Assembly: GCA_023078555.1 (NCBI GenBank)
Contig: CM041204.1
Coordinates: 1,522,923-1,586,922, forward strand
From: Ulva prolifera
Taxonomy: Eukaryota; Chlorophyta; Ulvophyceae; Ulvales; Ulvaceae
DNA: 64,000 bases
Reading direction: 5' to 3'
A program made the translations under genes and the position numbers. Below are positions 34,701-48,800 of the stretch, one piece after another. Under the pieces are notes generated by a model, which was not told where the DNA came from, made no database searches, and saw only the letters and a list, made by a program, of their open reading frames with translations. Each line of letters starts with the position of its first letter. Position 1 is the first letter of the stretch.

Positions 34701-37399
34701 ATTGGAGCCAAATCCGTGGAGTCAAGTCCTTGGAGTCAAGTCCGTGGAGTGGAGTCAAGTCCGTGGAGTCAAGTCAGCAGAGTGGAGTGCAGTGCGTGGA
34801 GTCAAGTCCGTGGACTGGAGTCAAATCCACGGAGTCAAGTCAACAGAGTGGAGTGCAGTGCGTGGAGTCAAGTCAGCGGAGTGGAGTCAAATCCGTGGAG
34901 TCAAGTCCTTGGAGTCAAGTCCGTGGAGTAGAGTCAAGTCCGTGGAGTCAAGTCAGCGGATTGGAGTCAAATCCGTGGAGTCAAGTCCTTGGAGTCAAGT
35001 CCGTGGAGTGGAGTCAAGTCCGTGGAGTCAAGTCAGCAGAGTGGAGTGCAGTGCGTGGAGTCAAGTCCGTGGACTGGAGTCAAATCCACGGAGTCAAGTC
35101 TGTGGAGTCAATTCAGCGGAGTGGAGTGAAGTCCGTGGAGTCAAGTCCGTGGATTGGAGTCAAATCCACGGAGTCAAGTCGGTGGAGTCAAGTCAGCGGA
35201 TTGGAGTCAAATCCGTGGAGTCAAGTCCTTGGAGTCAAGTCCGTGGAGTGGAGTCAAGTCCGTGGAGTCAAGTCAGCAGAGTGGAGTGCAGTGCGTGGAG
35301 TCAAGTCCGTGGAGTGGAGTCAAGTCCGTGGAGTCAAGTCAGCGGAGTGGAGTGAAGTCCGTGGAGTCAAGTCCGTGGAGTGGAGTCAAGTCTGTGGAGT
35401 CAAGTCAGCGGAGTGGAGTCAAATCCGTGGAGTCAAGTCCTTGGAGTCAAGTCCGTGGAGTAGATTCAAGTCCGTGGAGTCAAGTCAGCAGAGTGGAGTG
35501 CAGTGCGTGGAGTCAAGTCCGTGGAGTGGAGTCAAGTCCACGGAGGCAAGTCAACAGAGTGGAGTGCAGTGCGTGGAGTCAAGTCAGCGGAGTGGAGTCA
35601 AATCCGTGGAGTCAAGTCCTTGGAGTCAAGTCCGTGGAGTAGAGTCAAGTCCGTGGAGTCAAGTCAGCGGATTGGAGTCAAATCCGTGGAGTCAAGTCCT
35701 TGGAGTCAAGTCCGTGGAATGGAGTCAAGTCCGTGGAGTCAAGTCAGCAGAGTGGAGTGCAGTGCGTGGAGTCAAGTCCGTGGAGTGGAGTCAAGTCCGT
35801 GGAGTCAAGTCAGCGGAGTGGAGTGAAGTCCGTGGATTCAAGTCCGTGGAGTGGAGTCAAATCCACGGAGTCAAGTCAGCGGAGTGGAGTCAAATCCGTG
35901 GAGTCAAGTCCTTGGAGTCAAGTCCGTGGAGTGGAGTCAAGTCCGTGGAGTCAAGTCAGCAGAGTGGAGTGCAGTGCGTGGAGTCAAGTCCGTGGACTGG
36001 AGTCAAATCCACGGAGTCAAGTCTGTGGAGTCAATTCAGCGGAGTGGAGTCAAATCCATTGAGTCAAGTCCTTGGAGTGGAGTGAAGTGCGTGGAGTCAA
36101 GTCCGTGGAGTGGAGTCAAGTCCACGGAGGCAAGTCCGTGGAGTCAAGTCTGCGGAGTCAAGTCAGCGGAGTAGAGTTAATTTTGAGGAGTTGAGTGAAG
36201 TGCGTGGAGGGAAGTCAGCGGAGTGGAGTCAAGTCCGTGGAGTCAAGTCAGCGGAGTGGAGTGAAGTGCGTGGAGTCAAGTCCGTGGAGTGGAGTCAAGT
36301 CAACGGAGGCAAGTCCGTGGAGTCAAGTCTGCGGAGTCAAGTCAGCGGAGTAGAGTTAAGTTTGAGGAGTTGAGTGAAGTGCGTGGAGGGAAGTCAGCGG
36401 AGTGGAGTCAAGTCCGTGGAGTCAAGTCAGCGGAGTGGAGTGAAGTGCGTGGAGTCAAGTCCGTGGAGTGGAGTCAAGTCCACGGAGGCAAGTCCGCGGA
36501 GTCAAGTCGGCGGAGTAGAGTTAAGTGTAAGGAGTGGAGTGAAGTCCGTGGAGTCAAGTCCGTGGAGTGGATTCAAGTCCGTGGAGTCAAGTCAGCGGAG
36601 TGGAGTGAAGTGCGTGGAGTCAAGTCCGTGGAGTGGAGTCAAGTCCGTGGAGTCAAGTCAGCGGAGTGGAGTCAAGTCCACGGAGGCAAGTCCGTGGAGT
36701 CAAGTCCGCGGAGTCAAGGCAGTGGAGTAGAGTTAAGTCCGTGGAGTCAAGTCCTTGGAGTCAAGTCCGTGGATTGGAGTCAAATCCACGGAGTCAAGTC
36801 TGTGGAGTCAAGTCAGCGGATTGGAGTCAAATCCGTGGAGTCAAGTCCTTGGAGTCAAGTCCGCGGAGTGGAGTCAAGTCCGTGGAGTCAAGTCCTTGGA
36901 GTCAAGTCCGCGGAGTCAAGTCAGCAGAGTAGAGTAAAGTCTACGGAGTGGAGTGAAGTCCGTGGAGTCAAGTCCGTGGATTGGAGTCAAATCCACGGAG
37001 TCAAGTCTGTGGAGTCAAGTCAGCGGAGTGGAGTCAAATCCGTGGAGTCAAGTCCTTGGAGTGAAGTCAGCGGAGTAGAGTTAAGTGTAAGGAGTGGAGT
37101 GAAGTCCGTGGAGTCAAGTCCGTGGATTGGAGTCAAATCCACGGAGTCAAGTCGGTGGAGTCAAGTCAGCGGATTGGAGTCAAATCCGTGGAGTCAAGTC
37201 AGCAGAGTGGAGTGCAGTGCGTGGAGTCAAGTCCGTGGAGTGGAGTCAAGTCCGTGGAGTCAAGTCAGCGGAGTGGAATGAAGTCCGTGGAGTCAAGTCC
37301 GTGGAGTGGAGTCAAGTCCGTGGAGTCAAGTCAGCGGAGTGGAGTCAAATCCGTGGAGTCAAGTCCTTGGAGTCAAGTCCGTGGAGTAGATTCAAGTCC

Positions 37400-39250
37400 G
37401 TGGAGTCAAGTCAGCAGAGTGGAGTGCAGTGCGTGGAGTCAAGTCCGTGGAGTGGAGTCAAGTCCACGGAGGCAAGTCAACAGAGTGGAGTGCAGTGCGT
37501 GGAGTCAAGTCAGCGGATTGGAGTCAAATCCGTTGAGTCAAGTCCTTGGAGTCAAGTCCGTGGAGTGGAGTCAAGTCCACGGAGGCAAGTCAACAGAGTG
37601 GAGTGCAGTGCGTGGAGTCAAGTCAGCGGATTGGAGCCAAATCCGTGGAGTCAAGTCCTTGGAGTCAAGTCCGTGGAGTGGAGTCAAGTCCGTGGAGTCA
37701 AGTCAGCAGAGTGGAGTGCAGTGCGTGGAGTCAAGTCCGTGGACTGGAGTCAAATCCACGGAGTCAAGTCAACAGAGTGGAGTGCAGTGCGTGGAGTCAA
37801 GTCAGCGGAGTGGAGTCAAATCCGTGGAGTCAAGTCCTTGGAGTCAAGTCCGTGGAGTAGAGTCAAGTCCGTGGAGTCAAGTCAGCGGATTGGAGTCAAA
37901 TCCGTGGAGTCAAGTCCTTGGAGTCAAGTCCGTGGAGTGGAGTCAAGTCCGTGGAGTCAAGTCAGCAGAGTGGAGTGCAGTGCGTGGAGTCAAGTCCGTG
38001 GACTGGAGTCAAATCCACGGAGTCAAGTCTGTGGAGTCAATTCAGCGGAGTGGAGTGAAGTCCGTGGAGTCAAGTCCGTGGATTGGAGTCAAATCCACGG
38101 AGTCAAGTCGGTGGAGTCAAGTCAGCGGATTGGAGTCAAATCCGTGGAGTCAAGTCCTTGGAGTCAAGTCCGTGGAGTGGAGTCAAGTCCGTGGAGTCAA
38201 GTCAGCAGAGTGGAGTGCAGTGCGTGGAGTCAAGTCCGTGGAGTGGAGTCAAGTCCGTGGAGTCAAGTCAGCGGAGTGGAGTGAAGTCCGTGGAGTCAAG
38301 TCCGTGGAGTGGAGTCAAGTCTGTGGAGTCAAGTCAGCGGAGTGGAGTCAAATCCGTGGAGTCAAGTCCTTGGAGTCAAGTCCGTGGAGTAGATTCAAGT
38401 CCGTGGAGTCAAGTCAGCAGAGTGGAGTGCAGTGCGTGGAGTCAAGTCCGTGGAGTGGAGTCAAGTCCACGGAGGCAAGTCAACAGAGTGGAGTGCAGTG
38501 CGTGGAGTCAAGTCAGCGGAGTGGAGTCAAATCCGTGGAGTCAAGTCCTTGGAGTCAAGTCCGTGGAGTAGAGTCAAGTCCGTGGAGTCAAGTCAGCGGA
38601 TTGGAGTCAAATCCGTGGAGTCAAGTCCTTGGAGTCAAGTCCGTGGAATGGAGTCAAGTCCGTGGAGTCAAGTCAGCAGAGTGGAGTGCAGTGCGTGGAG
38701 TCAAGTCCGTGGACTGGAGTCAAATCCACGGAGTCAAGTCTGTGGAGTCAATTCAGCGGAGTGGAGTCAAATCCGTTGAGTCAAGTCCTTGGAGTCAAGT
38801 CAGCGGAGTAGAGTCAAGTCTAAGGAGTGGAGTGAAGTCCGTGGAGTCAAGTCCGTGGATTGGAGTCAAATCCACGGAGTCAGGTCTGTGGAGTCAAGTC
38901 AGCGGAGTGGAGTCAAATCCGTGGAGTCAAGTCCTTGGAGTCAAGTCCGTGGAGTGGAGTGAAGTCCGTGGAGTCAAGTCCGTGGAGTGGAGTCAAGTCC
39001 GTGGAGTCAAGTCAGCGGAGTGGAGTCAAATCCGTGGAGTCAAGTCCTTGGAGTCAAGTCCGTGGAGTAGATTCAAGTCCGTGGAGTCAAGTCAGCAGAG
39101 TGGAGTGCAGTGCGTGGAGTCAAGTCCGTGGAGTGGAGTCAAGTCCACGGAGGCAAGTCAACAGAGTGGAGTGCAGTGCGTGGAGTCAAGTCAGCGGAGT
39201 GGAGTCAAATCCGTGGAGTCAAGTCCTTGGAGTCAAGTCCGTGGAGTAGA
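37400..39250 (+). repeat. 1.85-kb block copied at about 45.55-47.40 kb (offset 8147)
   Basis: Landmarks at 37546, 38083, 38432, 38629, 38860 and 39110 recur 8147 bases to the right. The same block also resembles 22.2-23.7 kb (offset 15334), giving at least three relatives in the array. Confidence 0.8.
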
Positions 39251-41329
39251 GACAAGTCCGTGGAGTCAAGTCAGCAGGGTGGAGTGCAGTGCGTGGAGTC
39301 AAGTCAGCAGAGTGGAGTGCAGTGCGTGGAGTCAAGTCCGTGGAGTGGAGTCAAGTCCACGGAGGCAAGTCCGCGGAGTCAAGTCAGCGGAGTAGAGTTA
39401 AGTGTAAGGAATGGAGTGAAGTCCATGGAGTCAAGTCCGTGGAGTGGATTCAAGTCCGTGGAGTCAAGTCAGCGGAGTGGAGTGAAGTGCGTGGAGTCAA
39501 GTCCGTGGAGTGGAGTCAAGTCCGTGGAGTCAAGTCAGCGGAGTGGAGTGAAGTCCGTGGATTCAAGTCCGTGGAGTGGAGTCAAGTCCACGGAGGCAAG
39601 TCCGTGGAGTCAAGTCCGCGGAGTCAAGTCAGCAGAGTAGAGTTAAGTTTACGGAGTGGAGTGAAGACCGTGGAGTCAAGTCCGTGGAGTGGAGTCAAGT
39701 CCGTGGAGTCAAGTCAGCAGAGTGGAGTGCAGTGCGTGGAGTCAAGTCCGTGGACTGGAGTCAAATCCACGGAGTCAGGTCTGTGGAGTCAAGTCAGCGG
39801 AATGGAGTCAAATCCGTGGAGTCAAGTCAGCGGAGTGGAGTGAAGTGCGTGGAGTCAAGTCCGTGGAGTGGAGTCAAGTCCACGGAGGCAAGTCCGTGGA
39901 GTCAAGTCTGCGGAGTCAAGTCAGCGGAGTAGAGTTAAGTTTGACGAGTTGAGTGAAGTGCGTGGAGGGAAGTCAGCGGAGTGGAGTCAAGTCCGTGGAG
40001 TCAAGTCAGCAGAGTGGAGTGCAGTGCGTGGAGTCAAGTCCGTGGAGTGGAGTCAAGTCCACGGAGGCAAGTCAACAGAGTGGAGTGCAGTGCGTGGAGT
40101 CAAGTCAGCGGAGTGGAGTCAAATCCGTGGAGTCAAGTCCTTGGAGTCAAGTCCGTGGAGTAGATTCAAGTCCGTGGAGTCAAGTCAGCAGAGTGGAGTG
40201 CAGTGCGTGGAGTCAAGTCCGTGGAGTGGAGTCAAGTCCACGGAGGCAAGTCAACAGAGTGGAGTGCAGTGCGTGGAGTCAAGTCAGCGGAGTGGAGTCA
40301 AATCCGTGGAGTCAAGTCCTTGGAGTCAAGTCCGTGGAGTAGAGACAAGTCCGTGGAGTCAAGTCAGCAGGGTGGAGTGCAGTGCGTGGAGTCAAGTCAG
40401 CAGAGTGGAGTGCAGTGCGTGGAGTCAAGTCCGTGGAGTGGAGTCAAGTCCACGGAGGCAAGTCCGCGGAGTCAAGTCAGCGGAGTAGAGTTAAGTGTAA
40501 GGAATGGAGTGAAGTCCATGGAGTCAAGTCCGTGGAGTGGATTCAAGTCCGTGGAGTCAAGTCAGCGGAGTGGAGTGAAGTGCGTGGAGTCAAGTCCGTG
40601 GAGTGGAGTCAAGTCCGTGGAGTCAAGTCAGCGGAGTGGAGTGAAGTCCGTGGATTCAAGTCCGTGGAGTGGAGTCAAGTCCACGGAGGCAAGTCCGTGG
40701 AGTCAAGTCCGCGGAGTCAAGTCAGCAGAGTAGAGTTAAGTTTACGGAGTGGAGTGAAGACCGTGGAGTCAAGTCCGTGGAGTGGAGTCAAGTCCGTGGA
40801 GTCAAGTCAGCAGAGTGGAGTGCAGTGCGTGGAGTCAAGTCCGTGGACTGGAGTCAAATCCACGGAGTCAGGTCTGTGGAGTCAAGTCAGCGGAATGGAG
40901 TCAAATCCGTGGAGTCAAGTCAGCGGAGTGGAGTGAAGTCCGTGGAGTGGAGTCAAGTCCACGGAGGCAAGTCCGTGGAGTCAAGTCCGCGGAGTCAAGT
41001 CAGTGGAGTAGAGTTAAGTCTACGGAGTGGAGTGAAGTCCGTAGAGTCAAGTCCGTGGATTGGAGTCAAATCCACGGAGTCAAGTCTGTGGAGTCAAGTC
41101 AGCGGATTGGAGTCAAATCCGTGGAGTCAAGTCCTTGGAGTCAAGTCCGTGGAGTGGAGTCAAGTCCGTGGAGTCAAGTCAGCAGAGTGGAGTGCAGTGC
41201 GTGGAGTCAAGTCCGTGGAGTGGAGTCAAGTCCACGGAGGCAAGTCAACAGAGTGGAGTGCAGTGCGTGGAGTCAAGTCAGCGGAGTGGAGTCAAATCCG
41301 TGGAGTCAAGTCCTTGGAGTCAAGTCCGT

Positions 41330-42800
41330 GGAGTGGAGTCAAGTCCGTGGAGTGGAGTCAAGTCCGTGGAGTCAAGTCAGCGGAGTGGAGTGAAGTCCGT
41401 GGATTCAAGTCCGTGGAGTGGAGTCAAGTCCACGGAGGCAAGTCCTTGGAGTCAAGTCCGCGGAGTCAAGTCAGCAGAGTAGAGTAAAGTCTACGGAGTG
41501 GAGTGAAGTCCGTGGAGTCAAGTCCGTGGATTGGAGTCAAATCCACGGAGTCAAGTCGGTGGAGTCAAGTCAGCGGATTGGAGTCAAATCCGTGGAGTCA
41601 AGTCCTTGGAGTCAAGTCCGTGGAGTGAAGTCAAGTCCGTGGAGTCAAGTCAGCGGAGTGGAGTGAAGTCCGTGGATTCAAGTCCGTGGAGTGGAGTCAA
41701 GTCCACGGAGGCAAGTCCGTGGAGTCAAGTCCGCGGAGTCAAGTCAGTGGAGTAGAGTTAAGTCTACGGAGTGGAGTGAAGTCCGTAGAGTCAAGTCCGT
41801 GGACTGGAGTCAAATCCACGGAGTCAAGTCTGTGGAGTCAAGTCAGCGGAGTGGAGTGAAGTCCGTGGAGTCAAGTCCGTGGATTGGAGTCAAATCCGTG
41901 GAGTCAAGTCCTTGGAGTCAAGTCCGTGGAGTGGAGTCAAGTCCGTGGAGTCAAGTCAGCAGAGTGGAGTGCAGTGCGTGGAGTCAAGTCCGTGGAGTGG
42001 AGTCAAGTCCACGGAGTCAAGTCTGTGGAGTCAAGTCAGCGGATTGGAGTCAAATCCGTGGAGTCAAGTCCTTGGAGTCAAGTCCGTGGAGTGGAGTCAA
42101 GTCCGTGGAGTCAAGTCAGCAGAGTGGAGTGCAGTGCGTGGAGTCAAGTCCGTGGAGTGGAGTCAAGTCCACGGAGGCAAGTCAACAGAGTGGAGTGCAG
42201 TGCGTGGAGTCAAGTCAGCGGAGTGGAGTCAAATCCGTGGAGTCAAGTCCTTGGAGTCAAGTCCGTGGAGTGGAGTCAAGTCCGTGGAGTGGAGTCAAGT
42301 CCGTGGAGTCAAGTCAGCGGAGTGGAGTGAAGTCCGTGGATTCAAGTCCGTGGAGTGGAGTCAAGTCCACGGAGGCAAGTCCTTGGAGTCAAGTCCGCGG
42401 AGTCAAGTCAGCAGAGTAGAGTAAAGTCTACGGAGTGGAGTGAAGTCCGTGGAGTCAAGTCCGTGGATTGGAGTCAAATCCACGGAGTCAAGTCGGTGGA
42501 GTCAAGTCAGCGGATTGGAGTCAAATCCGTGGAGTCAAGTCCTTGGAGTCAAGTCCGTGGAGTGAAGTCAAGTCCGTGGAGTCAAGTCAGCGGAGTGGAG
42601 TGAAGTCCGTGGATTCAAGTCCGTGGAGTGGAGTCAAGTCCACGGAGGCAAGTCCGTGGAGTCAAGTCCGCGGAGTCAAGTCAGTGGAGTAGAGTTAAGT
42701 CTACGGAGTGGAGTGAAGTCCGTAGAGTCAAGTCCGTGGACTGGAGTCAAATCCACGGAGTCAAGTCTGTGGAGTCAAGTCAGCGGAGTGGAGTGAAGTC
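41330..42800 (+). repeat. 937-base higher-order repeat, two partial copies
   Basis: About 41.33-41.86 kb recurs at about 42.27-42.80 kb with a step of 937. The second copy continues as a block that also matches 27.93-28.65 kb (offset 14698) and 51.72-52.45 kb (offset 9094). Confidence 0.75.
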
Positions 42801-45800
42801 TGCGGAGTCAAGTCAGCGGAGTGGAGTCAAATCCGTGGAGTCAAGTCCTTGGAGTCAAGTCCGTGGAGTAGAGTCAAGTCCGTGGAGTCAAGTCAGCGGA
42901 TTGGAGTCAAATCCGTGGAGTCAAGTCCTTGGAGTCAAGTCCGTGGAGTGGAGTCAAGTCTGTGGAGTCAAGTCAGTAGAGTGGAGTGCAGTGCGTGGAG
43001 TCAAGTCCGTGGACTGGAGTCAAATCCACGGAGTCAAGTCTGTGGAGTCAATTCAGCGGGGTGGAGTCAAATCCGTTGAGTCAAGTCCTTGGAGTCAAGT
43101 ATGCGGAGTAGAGTCAAGTCTAAGGAGTGGAGTGAAGTCCGTGGAGTCAAGTCAGCGGAGTCAAGTCAGTGGAGTAGAGTTAAGTCTACGGAGTGGAGTG
43201 AAGTCCGTGGAGTCAAGTCCGTGGATTGGAGTCAAATCCACGGAGTCAAGTCTGTGGATTAAAGTCAGCGGATTGGAGTCAAATCCGTGGAGTCAAGTCC
43301 TTGGAGTCAAGTCCGTGGAGTGGAGTCAAGTCCGTGGAGTCAAGTCAGCAGAGTGGAGTGCAGTGCGTGGAGTCAAGTCCGTGGACTGGAGTCAAATCCA
43401 CGGAGTCAAGTCTGTGGAGTCAATTCAGCGGAGTGGAGTCAAATCCGTTGAGTCAAGTCCTTGGAGTCAAGTCAGCAGAGTAGAGTTAAGTTTACGGAGT
43501 GGAGTGAAGACCGTGGAGTCAAGTCCGTGGAGTGGAGTCAAGTCCGTGGAGTCAAGTCAGCAGAGTGGAGTGCAGTGCGTGGAGTCAAGTCCGTGGACTG
43601 GAGTCAAATCCACGGAGTCAAGTCTGTGGAGTCAATTCAGCGGAGTGGAGTCAAATCCATTGAGTCAAGTCCTTGGAGTGGAGTGAAGTGCGTGGAGTCA
43701 AGTCCGTGGAGTGGAGTCAAGTCCACGGAGGCAAGTCCGTGGAGTCAAGTCTGCGGAGTCAAGTCAGCGGAGTAGAGTTAATTTTGAGGAGTTGAGTGAA
43801 GTGCGTGGAGGGAGGTCAGCGGAGTGGAGTCAAGTCCGTGGAGTCAAGTCAGCGGAGTGGAGTGAAGTGCGTGGAGTCAAGTCCGTGGAGTGGAGTCAAG
43901 TCAACGGAGGCAAGTCCGTGGAGTCAAGTCTGCGGAGTCAAGTCAGCGGAGTAGAGTTAAGTTTGAGGAGTTGAGTGAAGTGCGTGGAGGGAAGTCAGCG
44001 GAGTGGAGTCAAGTCCGTGGAGTCAAGTCAGCGGAGTGGAGTGAAGTGCGTGGAGTCAAGTCCGTGGAGTGGAGTCAAGTCCACGGAGGCAAGTCCGCGG
44101 AGTCAAGTCGGCGGAGTAGAGTTAAGTGTAAGGAGTGGAGTGAAGTCCGTGGAGTCAAGTCCGTGGAGTGGATTCAAGTCCGTGGAGTCAAGTCAGCGGA
44201 GTGGAGTGAAGTGCGTGGAGTCAAGTCCGTGGAGTGGAGTCAAGTCCGTGGAGTCAAGTCAGCGGAGTGGAGTCAAGTCCACGGAGGCAAGTCCGTGGAG
44301 TCAAGTCCGCGGAGTCAAGGCAGTGGAGTAGAGTTAAGTCCGTGGAGTCAAGTCCTTGGAGTCAAGTCCGTGGAGTGGAGCCAAGTCCGTGGAGTCAAGT
44401 CCTTGGAGTCAAGTCCGCGGAGTCAAGTCAGCAGAGTAGAGTAAAGTCTACGGAGTGGAGTGAAGTCCGTGGAGTCAAGTCCGTGGATTGGAGTCAAATC
44501 CACGGAGTCAAGTCTGTGGAGTCAAGTCAGCGGATTGGAGTCAAATCCGTGGAGTCAAGTCCTTGGAGTCAAGTCCGCGGAGTGGAGTCAAGTCCGTGGA
44601 GTCAAGTCCTTGGAGTCAAGTCCGCGGAGTCAAGTCAGCAGAGTAGAGTAAAGTCTACGGAGTGGAGTGAAGTCCGTGGAGTCAAGTCCGTGGATTGGAG
44701 TCAAATCCACGGAGTCAAGTCTGTGGAGTCAAGTCAGCGGAGTGGAGTCAAATCCGTGGAGTCAAGTCCTTGGAGTGAAGTCAGCGGAGTAGAGTTAAGT
44801 GTAAGGAGTGGAGTGAAGTCCGTGGAGTCAAGTCCGTGGATTGGAGTCAAATCCACGGAGTCAGGTCTGTGGAGTCAAGTCAGCGGAGTGGAGTCAAATC
44901 CGTGGAGTCAAGTCCTTGGAGTCAAGTCCGTGGAGTAGATTCAAGTCCGTGGAGTCAAGTCAGCAGAGTGGAGTGCAGTGCGTGGAGTCAAGTCCGTGGA
45001 GTGGAGTCAAGTCCACGGAGGCAAGTCAACAGAGTGGAGTGCAGTGCGTGGAGTCAAGTCAGCGGATTGGAGTCAAATCCGTTGAGTCAAGTCCTTGGAG
45101 TCAAGTCCGTGGAGTGGAGTCAAGTCCACGGAGGCAAGTCAACAGAGTGGAGTGCAGTGCGTGGAGTCAAGTCAGCGGATTGGAGCCAAATCCGTGGAGT
45201 CAAGTCCTTGGAGTCAAGTCCGTGGAGTGGAGTCAAGTCCGTGGAGTCAAGTCAGCAGAGTGGAGTGCAGTGCGTGGAGTCAAGTCCGTGGACTGGAGTC
45301 AAATCCACGGAGTCAAGTCTGTGGAGTCAAGTCAGCGGAGTGGAGTGAAGTCCGTGGAGTCAAGTCCGTGGAGTGGAGTCAAGTCCGTGGAGTCAAGTCA
45401 GCGGAGTGGAGTCAAATCCGTGGAGTCAAGTCCTTGGAGTCAAGTCCGTGGAGTAGATTCAAGTCCGTGGAGTCAAGTCAGCAGAGTGGAGTGCAGTGCG
45501 TGGAGTCAAGTCCGTGGAGTGGAGGCAAGTCCACGGAGGCAAGTCAACAGAGTGGAGTGCAGTGCGTGGAGTCAAGTCAGCGGAGTGGAGTCAAATCCGT
45601 GGAGTCAAGTCCTTGGAGTCAAGTCCGTGGAGTAGAGTCAAGTCCGTGGAGTCAAGTCAGCGGATTGGAGTCAAATCCGTTGAGTCAAGTCCTTGGAGTC
45701 AAGTCCGTGGAGTGGAGTCAAGTCCACGGAGGCAAGTCAACAGAGTGGAGTGCAGTGCGTGGAGTCAAGTCAGCGGATTGGAGCCAAATCCGTGGAGTCA

Positions 45801-48800
45801 AGTCCTTGGAGTCAAGTCCGTGGAGTGGAGTCAAGTCCGTGGAGTCAAGTCAGCAGAGTGGAGTGCAGTGCGTGGAGTCAAGTCCGTGGACTGGAGTCAA
45901 ATCCACGGAGTCAAGTCAACAGAGTGGAGTGCAGTGCGTGGAGTCAAGTCAGCGGAGTGGAGTCAAATCCGTGGAGTCAAGTCCTTGGAGTCAAGTCCGT
46001 GGAGTAGAGTCAAGTCCGTGGAGTCAAGTCAGCGGATTGGAGTCAAATCCGTGGAGTCAAGTCCTTGGAGTCAAGTCCGTGGAGTGGAGTCAAGTCCGTG
46101 GAGTCAAGTCAGCAGAGTGGAGTGCAGTGCGTGGAGTCAAGTCCGTGGACTGGAGTCAAATCCACGGAGTCAAGTCTGTGGAGTCAATTCAGCGGAGTGG
46201 AGTGAAGTCCGTGGAGTCAAGTCCGTGGATTGGAGTCAAATCCACGGAGTCAAGTCGGTGGAGTCAAGTCAGCGGATTGGAGTCAAATCCGTGGAGTCAA
46301 GTCCTTGGAGTCAAGTCCGTGGAGTGGAGTCAAGTCCGTGGAGTCAAGTCAGCAGAGTGGAGTGCAGTGCGTGGAGTCAAGTCCGTGGAGTGGAGTCAAG
46401 TCCGTGGAGTCAAGTCAGCGGAGTGGAGTGAAGTCCGTGGAGTCAAGTCCGTGGAGTGGAGTCAAGTCCGTGGAGTCAAGTCAGCGGAGTGGAGTCAAAT
46501 CCGTGGAGTCAAGTCCTTGGAGTCAAGTCCGTGGAGTAGATTCAAGTCCGTGGAGTCAAGTCAGCAGAGTGGAGTGCAGTGCGTGGAGTCAAGTCCGTGG
46601 AGTGGAGGCAAGTCCACGGAGGCAAGTCAACAGAGTGGAGTGCAGTGCGTGGAGTCAAGTCAGCGGAGTGGAGTCAAATCCGTGGAGTCAAGTCCTTGGA
46701 GTCAAGTCCGTGGAGTAGAGTCAAGTCCGTGGAGTCAAGTCAGCGGATTGGAGTCAAATCCGTGGAGTCAAGTCCTTGGAGTCAAGTCCGTGGAGTGGAG
46801 TCAAGTCCGTGGAGTCAAGTCAGCAGAGTGGAGTGCAGTGCGTGGAGTCAAGTCCGTGGACTGGAGTCAAATCCACGGAGTCAAGTCTGTGGAGTCAATT
46901 CAGCGGAGTGGAGTCAAATCCGTTGAGTCAAGTCCTTGGAGTCAAGTCAGCGGAGTAGAGTCAAGTCTAAGGAGTGGAGTGAAGTCCGTGGAGTCAAGTC
47001 CGTGGATTGGAGTCAAATCCACGGAGTCAGGTCTGTGGAGTCAAGTCAGCGGAGTGGAGTCAAATCCGTGGAGTCAAGTCCTTGGAGTCAAGTCCGTGGA
47101 GTGGAGTGAAGTCCGTGGAGTCAAGTCCGTGGAGTGGAGTCAAGTCCGTGGAGTCAAGTCAGCGGAGTGGAGTCAAATCCGTGGAGTCAAGTCCTTGGAG
47201 TCAAGTCCGTGGAGTAGATTCAAGTCCGTGGAGTCAAGTCAGCAGAGTGGAGTGCAGTGCGTGGAGTCAAGTCCGTGGAGTGGAGTCAAGTCCACGGAGG
47301 CAAGTCAACAGAGTGGAGTGCAGTGCGTGGAGTCAAGTCAGCGGAGTCGAGTCAAATCCGTGGAGTCAAGTCCTTGGAGTCAAGTCCGTGGAGTAGATTC
47401 AAGTCCGTGGAGTCAAGTCAGCAGAGTGGAGTGCAGTGCGTGGAGTCAAGTCCGTGGAGTGGAGGCAAGTCCACGGAGGCAAGTCAACAGAGTGGAGTGC
47501 AGTGCGTGGAGTCAAGTCAGCGGAGTGGAGTCAAATCCGTGGAGTCAAGTCCTTGGAGTCAAGTCCGTGGAGTAGAGTCAAGTCCGTGGAGTCAAGTCCG
47601 TGGAGTGGCGTGCAGTGCGTGGAGTCAAGTCCGTGGACTGGAGTCAAATCCACGGAGTCAAGTCTGTGGAGTCAATTCAGCGGAGTGGAGTCAAATCCGT
47701 TGAGTCAAGTCCTTGGAGTCAAGTCAGCGGAGTAGAGTCAAGTCTAAGGAGTGGAGTGAAGTCCGTGGAGTCAAGTCCGTGGATTGGAGTCAAATCCACG
47801 GAGTCAGGTCTGTGGAGTCAAGTCAGCGGAGTGGAGTCAAATCCGTGGAGTCAAGTCCTTGGAGTCAAGTCCGTGGAGTGGAGTGAAGTCCGTGGAGTCA
47901 AGTCCGTGGAGTGGAGTCAAGTCCGTGGAGTCAAGTCAGCGGAGTGGAGTCAAATCCGTGGAGTCAAGTCCTTGGAGTCAAGTCCGTGGAGTAGAGACAA
48001 GTCCGTGGAGTCAAGTCAGCAGGGTGGAGAGCAGTGCGTGGAGTCAAGTCAGCAGAGTGGAGTGCAGTGCGTGGAGTCAAGTCCGTGGAGTGGAGTCAAG
48101 TCCACGGAGGCAAGTCCGCGGAGTCAAGTCAGCGGAGTAGAGTTAAGTGTAAGGAATGGAGTGAAGTCCATGGAGTCAAGTCCGTGGAGTGGATTCAAGT
48201 CCGTGGAGTCAAGTCAGCGGAGTGGAGTGAAGTGCGTGGAGTCAAGTCCGTGGAGTGGAGTCAAGTCCGTGGAGTCAAGTCAGCGGAGTGGAGTGAAGTC
48301 CGTGGATTCAAGTCCGTGGAGTGGAGTCAAGTCCACGGAGGCAAGTCCGTGGAGTCAAGTCCGCGGAGTCAAGTCAGCAGAGTAGAGTTAAGTTTACGGA
48401 GTGGAGTGAAGACCGTGGAGTCAAGTCCGTGGAGTGGAGTCAAGTCCGTGGAGTCAAGTCAGCAGAGTGGAGTGCAGTGCGTGGAGTCAAGTCCGTGGAC
48501 TGGAGTCAAATCCACGGAGTCAGGTCTGTGGAGTCAAGTCAGCGGAATGGAGTCAAATCCGTGGAGTCAAGTCAGCGGAGTGGAGTGAAGTGCGTGGAGT
48601 CAAGTCCGTGGAGTGGAGTCAAGTCCACGGAGGCAAGTCCGTGGAGTCAAGTCTGCGGAGTCAAGTCAGCGGAGTAGAGTTAAGTTTGACGAGTTGAGTG
48701 AAGTGCGTGGAGGGAAGTCAGCGGAGTGGAGTCAAGTCCGTGGAGTCAAGTCAGCAGAGTGGAGTGCAGTGCGTGGAGTCAAGTCCGTGGAGTGGAGTCA